Positions 45,106 through 56,766 of a stretch of 64,000 bases of DNA are shown here, one piece after another. This DNA comes from Chamaecyparis obtusa (taxonomy: Eukaryota; Streptophyta; Pinopsida; Cupressales; Cupressaceae). The DNA lies in NCBI GenBank assembly GCA_027943335.1, contig BSBK01000523.1, positions 431,042 to 495,041 of the forward strand, read 5' to 3'. The notes below the pieces were generated by a model, which was given only the letters and a program-made list of their open reading frames with translations, did no database searches and was not told the origin of the DNA. The position numbers and the translations under genes are program-made. The number at the start of each line of letters is the position of its first letter. Positions within the stretch are counted from its first letter, which is position 1.

Positions 45106-46060
45106 CAATTAAAATACATTATCCAAGATTTCATCAACCATGGTGAGATCAAAGTGGTCACAAATTCTGGCACCACCAACAAAGATCACAAGGTTTTTCA
45201 AACCCCATTGATGAATCATGACAAAGGTAAGGTCTCTACTTGAGGAATGAAAAACTAGTCAAACCTCACCTATACCAAGGAAGATCTGAATTTGACCATA
45301 AACACCATCACCATGCAAATTCTAGAAAAAATTTGTGTTGTTACCATCCTTCATACCAAAATAATAGTACAAGTAGCCACATCAAAAACTACCATACCCA
45401 GTAAGTCGTCCAACCCACCATCAGGTCAATACAATCTGCTAGACCATCTGAAGAAGACCCCATCACAAATTTTTATCTATGAACTACTCCACATTTCACT
45501 TGACCACAAATTTGTCTTAGAAACATCCCTACAACAATGAACCATCCCAAAATATTTAGAAGTTGATGATTTTCAAGCCATGGTATGGTATCTCTCCACT
45601 CCACATCACGTGTTATTCAATGAAAAATATCTTTAAACACACAAAGCAGCTCACAATGATACTTTACATCTAGAATTTTTCATCTACCTTCACAAAATCA
45701 GACAAGTCTTGATAGATAGAGGAGAAGGTCTAAATATTTGTACCCTAAAATTGATACAAGCATTTGGCTATTCTGAGAGTTGTGTAGATATCATCAAGAA
45801 GATCATAATAAGAGCTTTTGATGATGAAGAACATCCTTCCAAGGGAGTCATAAGTATCTCAATTAGATCGGGTCCAACAACACAAGACATTGTATACCAG
45901 GTGCCATATCTAGAGTTGGGTTATATCATGCTCTTAGGAAGACCATGGATCCATTCCATGCAGGCTAAACCATCTACATATCATCAATGTTTGAAATTCC
46001 CTCATGATTGAATTGAAATCACCATACCAGGTGACATAAAACCTTTCCTATATTGAATCA
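45106..46060 (+). pseudogene. Host Gypsy gag end, linker and protease
   Basis: Resumes from 8994 with LKYIIQDFINHGEIKVVTNS, then the linker YNLLDHLKKTPSQIFIYELL (45421-45480) and DHKFVLETSLQQ. Protease: LIDRGEGLNICTLKLIQAFG (about 45706) and ends IMLLGRPWIHSMQAKPSTYH (about 45930). The active site D-x-G reads D-R-G. A stop or stop pair lies at each of about 45241, 45539, 45634 and 46010. The domain order and motif identity place it firmly in the same clade as the other two elements. Confidence 0.85.
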
Positions 46061-46145
46061 ACTTTAAGGAACCATTTCAAATCAGGTACCCAATAATCAA
46101 GAGGCATCAACTATCTCCTCATCTCAAAATATAGATCCTACAAGT

Positions 46146-46625
46146 TTGGAAAAATCAATAGAAGAACACACATCAAAGATTAAAGTCCAAGTACAAGAAA
46201 ATGGATGTGGAGAATACACCTATGCAGACTTCTTTTATGTAGTAAAGTTACCTATCTCACCCAGGTCATATGAAAAATTGAGGCAACCTCTAGAGAGGAA
46301 GAAAAAACTAACAATTATCTACCCAACAACATTTTTTTTAAGATGGGGAGATATACACAAAGAGATCATTGAAGACAACCTATCCTCTTGGTTGTATATA
46401 GATGAAGAGCCTCCAGAACACATAATCCCAGTACATGAATATGGAAGGGGATATACCATAGTCCAAAAGTATGAGTATAATGGGACTTCAAGCCTAGGAA
46501 AGAAAGAGCGTGGAATAATAGAGCCTATTTCTCCTACCCAAAACCCTGAGCATCAAGGTTTAGGTTACAGACCACCTGCAAGGGGCATCTCGAATATCTC
46601 AATACCTACTGATATTAACGATTGA
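46146..46625 (+). pseudogene. Host Gypsy G-patch-like linker
   Basis: An open frame of 159 codons: KLPISPRSYEKLRQPLE, LSSWLYIDEEPPEH, YGRGYTIVQKYEYNGTSSLG, then KERGIIEPISPTQNPEHQGL and GYRPPARG. It is the clearest of the three glycine-rich linkers. The pattern aromatic-x-x-G...LG...G-I...P-I...GLGY fits a G-patch. No stop occurs inside, which is unusual for this element. Confidence 0.65.
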
Positions 46626-47394
46626 ATTTACAATGAAGTTGAGACATTTGAGGAGTACCATTTAGACATGGAATTTAATGATTATGAGTGGGATTCCCTG
46701 TGTACCACAGATAACCTATCTTGAAAAATCCATTGCCTGACTATCTTTACAAGATAAACCCATAGAACATAAATCATGAATTGGGGAATTTTAGAATAGA
46801 TAAGAACCTTCATCCTTATCCTCAACTAATACCTCTGAGTCACTAACTCATTCATACATCAATACCATAATATAACTTCCCATCTCATCCTTCCTAACCA
46901 AGGATAGCACAACATTGGTTTACCCTAACCTTATAGATTGGGAACATCAAAATCTGCTAATCATAGACATTTTTAAAAATGATGAAACTATTTTTGAATT
47001 CTTTGAACTAAGACAAAGCATACCTATGGGGGACCAAAAGGTAGGTTTCAACATTGAGCTAGATAGAACAACATACTTTAGGGAGCTATATCAATCCTCT
47101 AGCCAAAAAAGTAAAAAATAAAATATAATGCTCTTGGGTGAAAAATGAAAGGTACCTTCTTGCTGCAAAAAAAGAAGAAAAAAAGATGTATTCAAGGGTG
47201 AAAACCTCTCTCAGGCTCTTGAGGATGGAGAGATTGATATACTCCCCATTATTGAGGAGAATTCACCACTTTTGGCTAAGAAAACTCATACCATAAACAT
47301 TGGAACAACAAAGACACAAATATTGATTCACTTGGTGGAGTCCTTAGCAAGAGAAGAAAGAGAGTAATTCATCTAGTTCTTCAAAGATAGACAA
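46626..47394 (+). pseudogene. Host Gypsy acidic linker before RT, heavily broken
   Basis: Fragments only: FEEYHLDMEFNDYEWDSLCT near 46650, NLIDWEHQNLLI (46927) and a Lys-rich piece (47160-47200). It corresponds in place to the acidic linkers at 18600-19502 and 37600-38400. Many stops. Confidence 0.5.
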
Positions 47395-47801
47395 ATCATA
47401 TTTTCCTGGTCCTACTCAGACATGCCTAAGTTATATCAAAGGGAAATTAAAACCATTTCCATGACATGATGCATATCCGCATGGAAGATTATGTTGATGA
47501 CATATTGGAAAAGTTTCTAGAAATAAATTTTCACTTATCAATATTAGGGTCAGTATTTAATAGACTTGAAGAGTATAAGGTCTGGCTAAACCTAAAGAAA
47601 TATGTCTTTGGAGTCACATTAGGAAAGTTGTTGGGATTTATCATCTCCCAAAGAGGAATAGAGATCGAACTTGAAAAGTTCCAAGTTATAATTGCAATTC
47701 CTCCCCCAAAAAATCTAAAGCACCTGAGAAGCTTACATGGTAGGTTACAATTAATGAGAATGTTCATATCACAACTGGCAGGCAAGTGTCACCCATTCTA
47801 G
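47395..47801 (+). pseudogene. Host Gypsy reverse transcriptase with internal deletion
   Basis: FSWSYSDMPKL (about 47400) is the start of RT. Only about 30 bp later the frame is at MMHIRMEDYVDDILEKF (47466), which carries the catalytic YVDD. The other two elements have about 190 residues between these points, so about 0.5 kb with the FRDLNKA and MDGFSGYNQI motifs is gone. The thumb and connection (KYVFGVTLGKLLGFII, IPPPKNLKHLRSLHGRLQLM) remain. The protein could not polymerise. Confidence 0.85.
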
Positions 47802-47807
47802 AACCTA

Positions 47808-48515
47808 TTGCATAAAGACATAAAGTTCAAATGGATCGAGAATTTTCAAGAGGACTTCAAAATAATGAAAGACTACCTCCTATCAACACCGGTCCTAGTA
47901 GCACCTATTCTAGATCAACCATTTCTATTATACATTTCAGCAACCAAATACTCATTGGGAGCATTATTGGCACATAATGACTTAAAAGGAAAGAAAGGGT
48001 CATATACTATATCAGTTGGATGCTTGTGGATTATGAGCTAAACTACATTTCTATTGAAAGATCATGTTTGGCCATAGTTTTTGCTTCACAAAAACTAAAA
48101 CATTACATGTTGAGCCACAAGACAATCCTCATTGCTAAGATTGATTCATTGAAATATCTACTGAGACAAGAAACATTGACAAGATGCCTATCGAAATGGG
48201 TCATGATACTAAGTAATTTTGATATATACTATGTCAACATAAAGGCAATCAAAGACCAAGAAATTTCATACCAATTGGAAAATGCACCTCTACCTTCTAA
48301 TCATTTGATGTTAATAGAATTACCTCAATGAAGGGATATTTACAATAGAAGAGCCAAGATAATGGAAGTTGGATTTTGATGACTCTTACACACAAAAAGG
48401 ATCAAGCACCATCATAGTCTTCATCACTCCACAAGGAGATTATACCCCTAGGTCTTACAAACTAAGGTTTGATCACACCAACAACACATTTGAATATGAG
48501 GCACTGCTCATTGAG
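47808..48515 (+). pseudogene. Host Gypsy RNase H and start of the second RNase H
   Basis: FLLYISATKYSLGALLAHND (the usual TDxSLG reads TKYSLG), then in another frame YELNYISIERSCLAIVFASQ and KLKHYMLSHKT, ending QLENAPLPSNHLMLIELPQ and a stop at 48329-48331. The second RNase H begins at about 48362 (WKLDFDDSYTQKGSSTIIVF, usually DGS) and runs to FEYEALLI at 48515, where foreign sequence starts. The last 300 bp are inside the direct repeat. Confidence 0.82.
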
Positions 48516-49205
48516 ATACATGAGCATCCATGAAGACATCTAGGTACATGAAGACACCAAGTGATCAAAGCACGAAGAAAACATCTCTCCAAGTTATCTG
48601 GGAGATCTTGAATCCTATAATGGTTTTATGTAACAGATAATTTTAAGGAATTGGTAAAACTCCTAAAGTGCCTGATAAGGACCTTAGGAGAAAAATGATG
48701 TAAAATGAGCCATTAGTGCTCCACAGGATTAAATTGAGTAATTAGGGTCTTGGATAGGTTGTTTGATCCTATGAAAGTGAAATCCATAAATTTGGATAAC
48801 TTTAGAGGTCTAAAATGCAATAAAATGTAAGTTAGAATTTGAATTTTTAAATCCTAACGGCTAGTTATAAGGAATGGGAGGGAAATTAGAGTTTAATGTT
48901 GTTAGTGAGTTTAAATAATTCCAACTGGATGGGATCGGTTTGGGAAGTTATTAGATTCTTATTTAGAATAGTTCCAATCTTGAGTTTGTAGAGGTGAAGG
49001 AATTGTACGGACTGACAACCAAATATGCAAGTTGTACATGGTTTTTGAGCAATAAAGAAGAGTTTTCTTACAAATTTGTTATTTTTCATTGATGATTCAT
49101 TGAATCCAACAAAGGATATTATTTTTATATGTTTATAAACTTGTTTGAATCTATTGTAAAGCATTTTTATTGAATTTCAAGCCCAAAAGGCTGACTGTGT
49201 CATGA
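48218..49205. repeat. 988-bp direct repeat, left copy
   Basis: Matches 58069-59057 at about 97 percent (about 30 differences by eye). It starts inside the first RNase H, in sequence continuous with upstream host coding, and ends at GTGTCATGA in the 1.6-kb insert sequence. The 8.9 kb between the copies holds the LINE. Interpreted as a very long target duplication or a local duplication used by the insertion. Confidence 0.9.
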
Positions 49206-49422
49206 CCCTTTGATGAAATGGGGCTTCTTGTCTGTAGTGCCAACAACCAAGGTTCAAATCCCCACGGGGTCACTCTCTACCGTGTCAACAATTGAGAGCC
49301 TTTACCTTGACCCTTGGTGAAATAGTGGGGCTTCTTTCCTATAGAGCTTACAACCAGGGTTCAACATTAAAATGAGACTTCTACCAACGAGAATAGAAGT
49401 CTTGTCATAAGGAGTGTGCTTG

Positions 49423-49423
<1 letters not shown>
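49206..49423 (+). repeat. tRNA-related SINE-like dimer
   Basis: Two related units (49207-49310 and 49311-49420) share TGGTGAAAT(A/-)GTGGGGCTTCTT, similar to a tRNA A box, then AACAACCA(A/G)GGTTCAA. GGTTCAAATCC at 49251-49261 fits the RNA polymerase III B-box consensus GGTTCRANTCC exactly. A (TA)n tract follows. It starts right at the end of the left direct repeat. No cloverleaf can be folded by eye, so a SINE or SINE-like 5' part of the LINE is more likely than a tRNA gene. Confidence 0.45.

Positions 49424-49511
<88 letters not shown>
49424..49511. repeat. (TA)44 microsatellite
   Basis: 88 bp of uninterrupted TA. It may be the slippage-prone end of the SINE-like unit. Confidence 0.95.
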
Positions 49512-49513
<2 letters not shown>

Positions 49514-50099
49514 GAGGATGGCAGGTGCAAGAGTAGGTCCATGAGCAGTGGCTAGGGTAGGTATAGGAGCAATGGCTGACACAGATATAGGATTCAGGAT
49601 AGCGCTTGGTGTACAAATTTCTGGAGGTGGTGTAGATTCATGCCTTCCCCCTACTGGACATTCTACACATAATGCCTAGTGAGGAACCAGAAATAATAAG
49701 GTGATTTTTCGGTCATAACAGTTTCCACCAAGACAACAAGGTTTTGATCACATTTTCTCATCTATGCCCATAGTGCAACCCACAGACAAGATTCACCATG
49801 ATCCAGTTTTTCAATGTTGCCTTTTTTAGGAAAAGAATTCATTTAATGGGCATTTCGACAGTAAAGGTGTGAGGTCAATCTTTTGTGGAAAGGTAGTTGT
49901 TTAGCCTACCAAGCCATTCTTTGTGAATCCTCGATTTCATGTTCACCACAAACTAGTTGCAAATTCAGCAAACCTTCCAGATTCTAGACTATTTGATCAG
50001 AATATTAACAAGGCCTCTCTGAAGGGGATTGTCAACAATCCTAGGCCCTAGCTAGGTTCTTCTACATTTGAAATAGGGGAAACATCAAAACAGGCTTCA

Positions 50100-52093
50100 G
50101 ATCGACCTCCACGTATTCTGCAATTTGAAAATGGATCTGGGTGGGAGTTCAAAAATTCAAAAAACCCAGGTCGCCCACCTATTCTGCTGGCTCAGAGGAG
50201 TAGAGGTGCATTTCAACAGCATAGTAATAGAAAGTCTGGAACTAATGGAAACCATCAACATTTCCAAAAGTAACCTATATTCGATATCTATGAGGGCACC
50301 CCTCCGGGGTCACCAGTCCACATTTTTACTAACCCTCTGAAAACTACAACATAGGCTGCTACATCAGAGATGGATATAGAGTCTATCCCTTCTGACAATT
50401 TGCGGGGCTCGGATGGAACAAAATCTAAGCAAGCAATCATTGAGCCTGGTCCTAAAGCTTCGATTCCTATCCAAGCATGAGCCCCCTTGAATCCAAAAAA
50501 TGTTCATCAAGTTTGGGAAAAGAAGCAGTCTCAAAGTGTAGCTTCCACGGAGTCAACTGAGCTACATCAAAATCAAATGAAAATCACACTTCTGACCCAC
50601 TTGTTGCAGCAATCAATTGGTCTTCTCTGCCAATCTGCACTTACAGGTAAGTTTTCTTGCAACACACTTTCCTTTTCTGATGTTAAAGATTGGCATTTTC
50701 CTCATGGGAAGGGTTAAAGGATATCTTTTATATAGATCTGGACTCCCAATATTTTGTTGCTATTTTCAAGTCTAAAGAGTTCAAGGATTCTGTTCACAAG
50801 AAGAAAGGCTAGTTTTATCTAAGGTCTAGTCTCTTTACCATGATTTGGGTCCCTAACTTTAAGCCTTAGCCTATAGATATTCAATTTTTTCCCTATTGGA
50901 TTTCATTTCCCCTTCAACCGCTTGAATATAGAGATTCACAAATTATTGAAATTTTTGCAAATAAACTAGGGATCTTTCTCAAGCATGATCTTATACCTTT
51001 TGATCATCCACATTTGGATGTTAGAGTTTTCCTTCTTTTAGATTCTCACAAAGCTCTCCCTGTGGAGCTGGCGATCAATTCTCAATGGGGATTATGGAAT
51101 CAGTCCATCAAGATACATGATGATGCCATAGTACATAAATTTCAACATAGACTGGGCCATTTTAATACCCAATGTCAAGATTTGACCCAAGATACAACAT
51201 ATGTATGTTCTGATCATAACTCTGACCCAACACTATGTGTTTATAGACTAGCTCCTCAACTTCACGAAGGACAAAATGTTTCTTGGAATTGTGATAATTC
51301 ACTGGGCACACTTCAGGCTTTCAATAATACTAAGGTGTCAAACCAAACATTTTCACTTTTTTTAAAAATAGCTTTGCTTGCCTGTCAGAATTTTACAAAT
51401 GGTTTCAAATATTTTGAGTTTCGACAAAAACCTTCAACCCATCTAAATTTGTTGGGGTCTGATATCATGAGGTTGAAGGCTTTCAACTTGAAATTTCAAT
51501 CTACCTTTCCTATCCAGTGGGATCTGCTCAATATATATCAAATATCAGAGTGGAAAGCTCGACAGATCAGTGATTAGATTGTGTCTAAAATAGCATATTC
51601 TATTATTTTTGGCATAGCAGAGGAAGAAGGATTTTCAGCAGGACATCAAAACACCAATACACTCAATGATCTGATCAAAGAATTTCAATTCTGGAATAGT
51701 CAGGCCTATCCTAAAATCCCGAATGCATGTCAGATTTCAGAGGTTGGGGAAATTGCTTCTGACACACCTCAAGAAACACAGTTAGTGTCTACCTCTTTCA
51801 GTAATGAGGAATCCTTGGGATTAGAAAAATGTATTTATCAGCATGTTTGAAATTTGACAGATAATACAATATGTTCAGACATTACTATTGGTGGGATTGA
51901 GCCAAACTATGTTCAACATCCTAAGGATTCAGAGGACTCCTCTTCTATGGACCTCTTTGATCATCATCAAATTATTTCAATTGTTCAAACTCCATCCCAA
52001 TGTCAACAAGTTCTTAAAACACCCAAATCCAAAGGTAGACCTAGAGGTTCTAAGACTAAAAATGAAATAGCAGCAGGTATTCAGATACTTTAG
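50100..52093 (+). pseudogene. LINE ORF1, DUF4283-like RNA-binding protein
   Basis: Beginning unclear; frames shift before 50700. From about 50705 one frame reads FYIDLDSQYFVAIFKSKEF, IWVPNFKP, PYWISFPLQPLEYRDSQIIE and LDVRVFLLLDSHKALPVELA, the pattern of the DUF4283 domain of plant LINE ORF1. A zinc-knuckle remnant follows (FQHRLGHFNTQC; its first Cys pair is lost). The C-terminus has an AT-hook-like KGRPRGSKTKN at about 52033. Stops at 50808, 50865, 51575 and 51848 interrupt it. ORF1 proteins bind LINE RNA. The last stop is at 52091-52093. Confidence 0.8.
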
Positions 52094-52154
52094 ATGAAAA
52101 TTTTTTAGTTACCAAGCGTGTGACAAGGAGAATGAAAGGTTCTCCTTGTTTGCA

Positions 52155-55100
52155 ATGAAGATCAATTCTTGGAATGTTGGAGGCATCAATGCCTCTGACA
52201 AAAGATGTAGGATCAAGCAATTGATTGATTCTATGAAGGCAGATATAATCATGATTCAGGAAACTAAGTTATCATAGGACACATATGATAAAATGATTTC
52301 TAAATGGCCAAAGTGGTCCTCAATACACTCTCTTGGGATAGGAGCATCAGGAGATCTTGTTGTTCTTTGGAATTCTCAAACAATTCAAGGTCATCTCATT
52401 TAGCAACATTCAAATTGGCAAATAATGAAGATGTCAGACTTCGATATCTCTTTCATTCTGATAAATGTATATGGGCCCTCTTCAACACAAGACAAATTAA
52501 AAGTTTGAACCAGCATTACTCATCTAATCCAATCTCAAGATTCCCAAAATGACATTGTAGGGGGTGATTTTAATGCTATCTTGAATCAATCAGAAAAATC
52601 TGGTGGTATCTGCCCACCACTGAAAACTATTCATGATTTTTCTCACTTCATGGATAATAACAATATAATGGATATACACCCTACACAAGGGTCATTTACT
52701 TGGACAAATAGGAGAGCTAGATTTTCACAAATTGTTGTTCGACTGGATAGATTTATCCTCTCTCAAGAATGGAAACTTCACAACTTCCATATCATGTCAG
52801 AGATTCTATCTTTGCCAGGATCAGATCACTTTCCCATCTCTCTTTCTATCACTCAGGTGGCTAATGGGGATAAAAATCAGTATAATTCATCTTTCAAGTT
52901 TGAAAGAATGTGGCTTCGTCATCCACACTTTCTCCTTCTGATAAAATAGTGGTGGGTCAGCGCACCTTTTGTTCAAGGCTCCAAGATGCACCAATTTGAT
53001 AATAAATTAAAGCATGTAAATGCCCTTATAAAGAACTGGAATCAACAAGAGTTTAAGAATGTTTTTAAGAAGAAAGAGGTCATCAAATTACAACTGCATG
53101 ATATTTATAACAATATCATTCAAAATGGTATGACTAATGATACTTATGTTAAGCAAAATAGCCTCCAGCAGGAATGGGAAGAATTATGTAGCAGAGAAGA
53201 AGAATATTGGAGACAAAAATCTAGGGAATTATGGCTTCAACAAGGTGACAAGAATACTAAATATTTTCATGCTTTAGCCAAACAAAAGAGTGCTGCTAAA
53301 ACAATTTTCCAAATAAAAGATGTTGAATCGGGGACCATTTTAGCTAATGCGCAACATATTCGAGAAGGTGTTAAATTCTTCAAAAACCTTCTTGCTCCAG
53401 CTGAATATCCAACACCTTTGGATTCCCAAGTGAATGATCTCCTCGAGGAAATTCCTCCAATGGTAACCCCTATAAATAACTTACAACTTATGGCTTCATT
53501 TACTATTCAAGAAGTTTGAAAAGTAGTTTTTTCATTCCCCCCAGACAAAGCTCTGGGCCAGGATGGATTTACTGCATTATTCTTTCAAAGTTGTTGGGAC
53601 ACCATTGGTTGGGATTTGTTAGTTGTTGTTGAGGAATTTGAGAAGAATAGATCCATGCTCAAGTACTTCAATGCTACCAATATTGCATTAATTCCAAAAA
53701 TTAAAGAGCCTAAAACCTTCGCAGACTTTCAGCCCATATCTCTGTGCAATTTGACATAAAAGATTGTCACAAAAGCCATTTATTTGAGATTACAACATCT
53801 TATCCCAAGCATTATCTCTTATGAGTAGGGAGGTTTTGTTCCGGGTTAGGAAACCATGGAGGGAGATTTGGTTGCTCATGAAGTTTTGCATACCATCAAC
53901 ACATCTCAGTCTTCTAATTTTGTGGTAAAAATTGATATGATGAAGGCATATGACTGGGTATGTTGGACCTTTCTTTTTCAAGTTCTACATAGAATGGGTT
54001 TCTCAAGAAGCTGGTGCAAATGGATAAAAGCATGCATTTCAGGAGGTTGGTTTTTAGTTATCATTAATGGGAAAGCATCAGGATTTTTCTCCTCTACACA
54101 AGGTGTAAGACAAGGAGATCCACTATCCCCAATTTTATTCATCATTACGGTTGAAGCTTTTAGCAGGACTATTAAGCATCATAACTTGTTAGGTAAATGG
54201 CAAGGAGTAAACATACAAGGTACTTCTATATCCATTACTCACTCTTTATTTGCAGATGATACATTTCTTTTTGGTAGATCACAGGTCTTAGAGGCAAGGC
54301 AGATTAAGCACATTCTACAGTTATATTTGGATGTTTAAGGGCAGAAAATTAATCCTCAAAAATCAAATTTTTTTCTTTTTAATACTAATAAAGTTATATT
54401 AGACAAAATTGTGAGAATTTTGGGTTTCTCAGAGGATTTTTTGCCTTTTAAATATCTAGGAATGCCTTTTTTTATGGGATCAAACAAGACAAGCTATTGG
54501 AATTCATTCATTGAAAGATTTAAAAGCAGAGTGGTGGCATGGAAAGCTCGATGGCTCTCTTTATCAGGCATAATATTGCTCATCAAATCAGTACTTTCAG
54601 CTATTCCAAATTACTATTTAGCTATCCTTAAAGCTCCACCATCAGTCCTGTTACAAATTCAAAAAATGATTAGACGATTTCTTTGGGTTGGTAATATGAC
54701 AAAAGATAAGAAAATCCCACTTATCTCTCTCCAAGATATGGCACACATTCCTGCTGTAGGTGGTGCGGGAGTTCATGATTTATCAAAATGGAATGCAGCC
54801 TTTGGTGGTAAGTTAGTCTAGAAAATGTACAACAAGTCTCAAACTACATGGTGTCAAATTATGCAGCAAAAGTATTTGGATAACGATGATCCATCAAGGA
54901 TATTCTCAATACTTGATCCTCCAAAGGGATCTGTTATTTGGGATTTTATGGTTTCTTCTAGAGACATTGTTCTCAAATATGTGACTTGGGAAATCAATAG
55001 TGGGGACAAGGTTAGCTTTTGGAGAGACTCATGGAATGGTCAACCTCCATTGATCACATTACCCAGTACTCAAAATATTACATCAGCTTCAGAGACTTTA

Positions 55101-56444
55101 TGGGGAAACCAGGTTATTCACTTCATATCTGCGGTCTTCCTATTCTCAAGGAGAGTTATATGGAAGGATCCGAATCAGCTCCCATTATCCATTCAAGAAA
55201 AAAATCCTTTTCGGTCCATTTTAGACAAAAAACATGCTTTCCTCTCCAACAATGAAGATAAATTGAGGTGGGTGCCAGCTAAGGATGGCAATTATTCAAT
55301 CAAAGAGGGTTATAAGCTCATCCAAAGAATTGCCTCAGATAAGATTCCTTTTTGAGCATATTCATTTTGCTGTAACAATGTTGTATTACCAAAAGCTGGC
55401 TGCTTTGCATGGCTTGCCATTAAGAATAGGATTCTAACAAGTGATAGACTAGAGAAATTAAACATTGCTCCTACCTTCAATTGTGTGTTGTGCAATGAGG
55501 AAGTTGAAATAGGTGATCATCTCTTTGTGCGCTATCCTTTTGCCCATTAATGCTGGACATTTGTGCTTGAAAAGTTAAATTTCTTCTCCCCCCTTCCCAA
55601 TAACATATGGGACATCTTTCAAGCATGGTCGATCCTTCATCCTCGTGCCTTGTTTGTAGGAATATGGAAATGTTCCCCGACATTAGTCATATGGGTCATC
55701 TGGTGGGAAAGAAATAAGAGGATCTTCAAAAAAGAATCAACTTCTATTGATAAGGTGTTAGAAGGTATTGAAAAGTCAATTGTGGAGGTTACTAATGTAG
55801 GCCTTAGTAGATGTAAGATTAACCCTATTATTACCCCTTGGGACAGCAGAATGCTTAGAGAATGGAAAAAATTATTCATTCTGACAGGATGGGGATTATC
55901 CACTAAAGTGCAATCTAAAGTAGACCGGGCTGCTGTAAATTGGCATCCACCTAATATAGGATATGTGAAGCTCAATTTTGATGGAGCTTCTAGAGGAAAC
56001 CTATGCAAATCAGGGTTAGGGGCATGTATTAGAGACTGCAATGGGACAATATTAGCATTCACAATGGCCCCATTATCAGATGCCACAAATAATTTAGCAG
56101 AACCTCAAGCTCTACTCGCAGGTTTAGCTCTTGCCAAGAAAGGAAACTTTAACAAAGTGCAGATTGAAGGTGACTCACAAGTAATCATTAATGCTTGCAT
56201 TAAGAGACAAATAATTAACTGGAAGCTCAAGTATATTTTGCAGTAGATTTGGAATCTATTAGATCAATGACAGGATGTCTACATTTCTCACACTTTAAGG
56301 GAGGGGAACAAAGTTGCCAATTACTTATCAAATCTAGGGTGTGAAGGAATCATGATTTCAACTCTTCAGCTGAGTTTACTCATTGAGCAATATGAGGAAT
56401 TGCAAGTGTTGATCAAGACTGACATCGACAAGTGTCATCACTAA
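52155..56444 (+). pseudogene. LINE ORF2: endonuclease, reverse transcriptase, RNase H
   Basis: One frame of about 1,430 codons with no frameshift but about 14 stops. Endonuclease (52155-52870): MKINSWNVGGIN, IQETKLS, GGDFNAILNQ, GSFTWTNRRARF and GSDHFPISLS. RT (about 53520-54340): PDKALGQDGFTALFFQ, NIALIPKIKEP, KIDMMKAYDWVCW and QGVRQGDPLSPILF, with catalytic HSLFADDTFLFG. A zinc region at 55485-55545 has CVLCNEEVEIGDHLF. RNase H (55970-56210) has LNFDGASRGN, NLAEPQALLAGLAL and IEGDSQVIINAC (D, E, D). The start ATG at 52155 sits directly before the conserved endonuclease N-terminus. Stops are mostly TAG, TGA and TAA at Gln/Trp/Arg-type positions. Confidence 0.93.
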
Positions 56445-56766
56445 TTAACACTCGATTGGGAACATATGGTATGAGTACATTCATATTGCTTGCAATAATA
56501 ATTGATCATGTTTAATTAGTTATTGCTGCCAAGCTCTTTGCTATATGAGCGTCATCTATGTACTCCATATGCCTTTAAAGGATGCGTGCCCTATGTCACA
56601 CATTGTGAGTTTAATCTGGCGTTAGCTCAAGCAATATATATCACATGGCCGTCTGTCCTTCAAATTATCCATGTGTGTTAAGAATGATGGCATTTTATTC
56701 CCATAGGATATTTCATTCAATTTGCGTAGTCTGACTTATTTATACCCTTAAAAATCTCTAAATTCA
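56445..56766. other. Spacer between LINE ORF2 and a further reading frame
   Basis: No coding similarity. TTATTTATACCC near 56736 is weakly TATA-like. Confidence 0.3.

Noticed and set aside
49206..49300. Possible tRNA gene with a B box
   Set aside because: No acceptor stem or cloverleaf can be formed, and the unit is duplicated as in SINEs.
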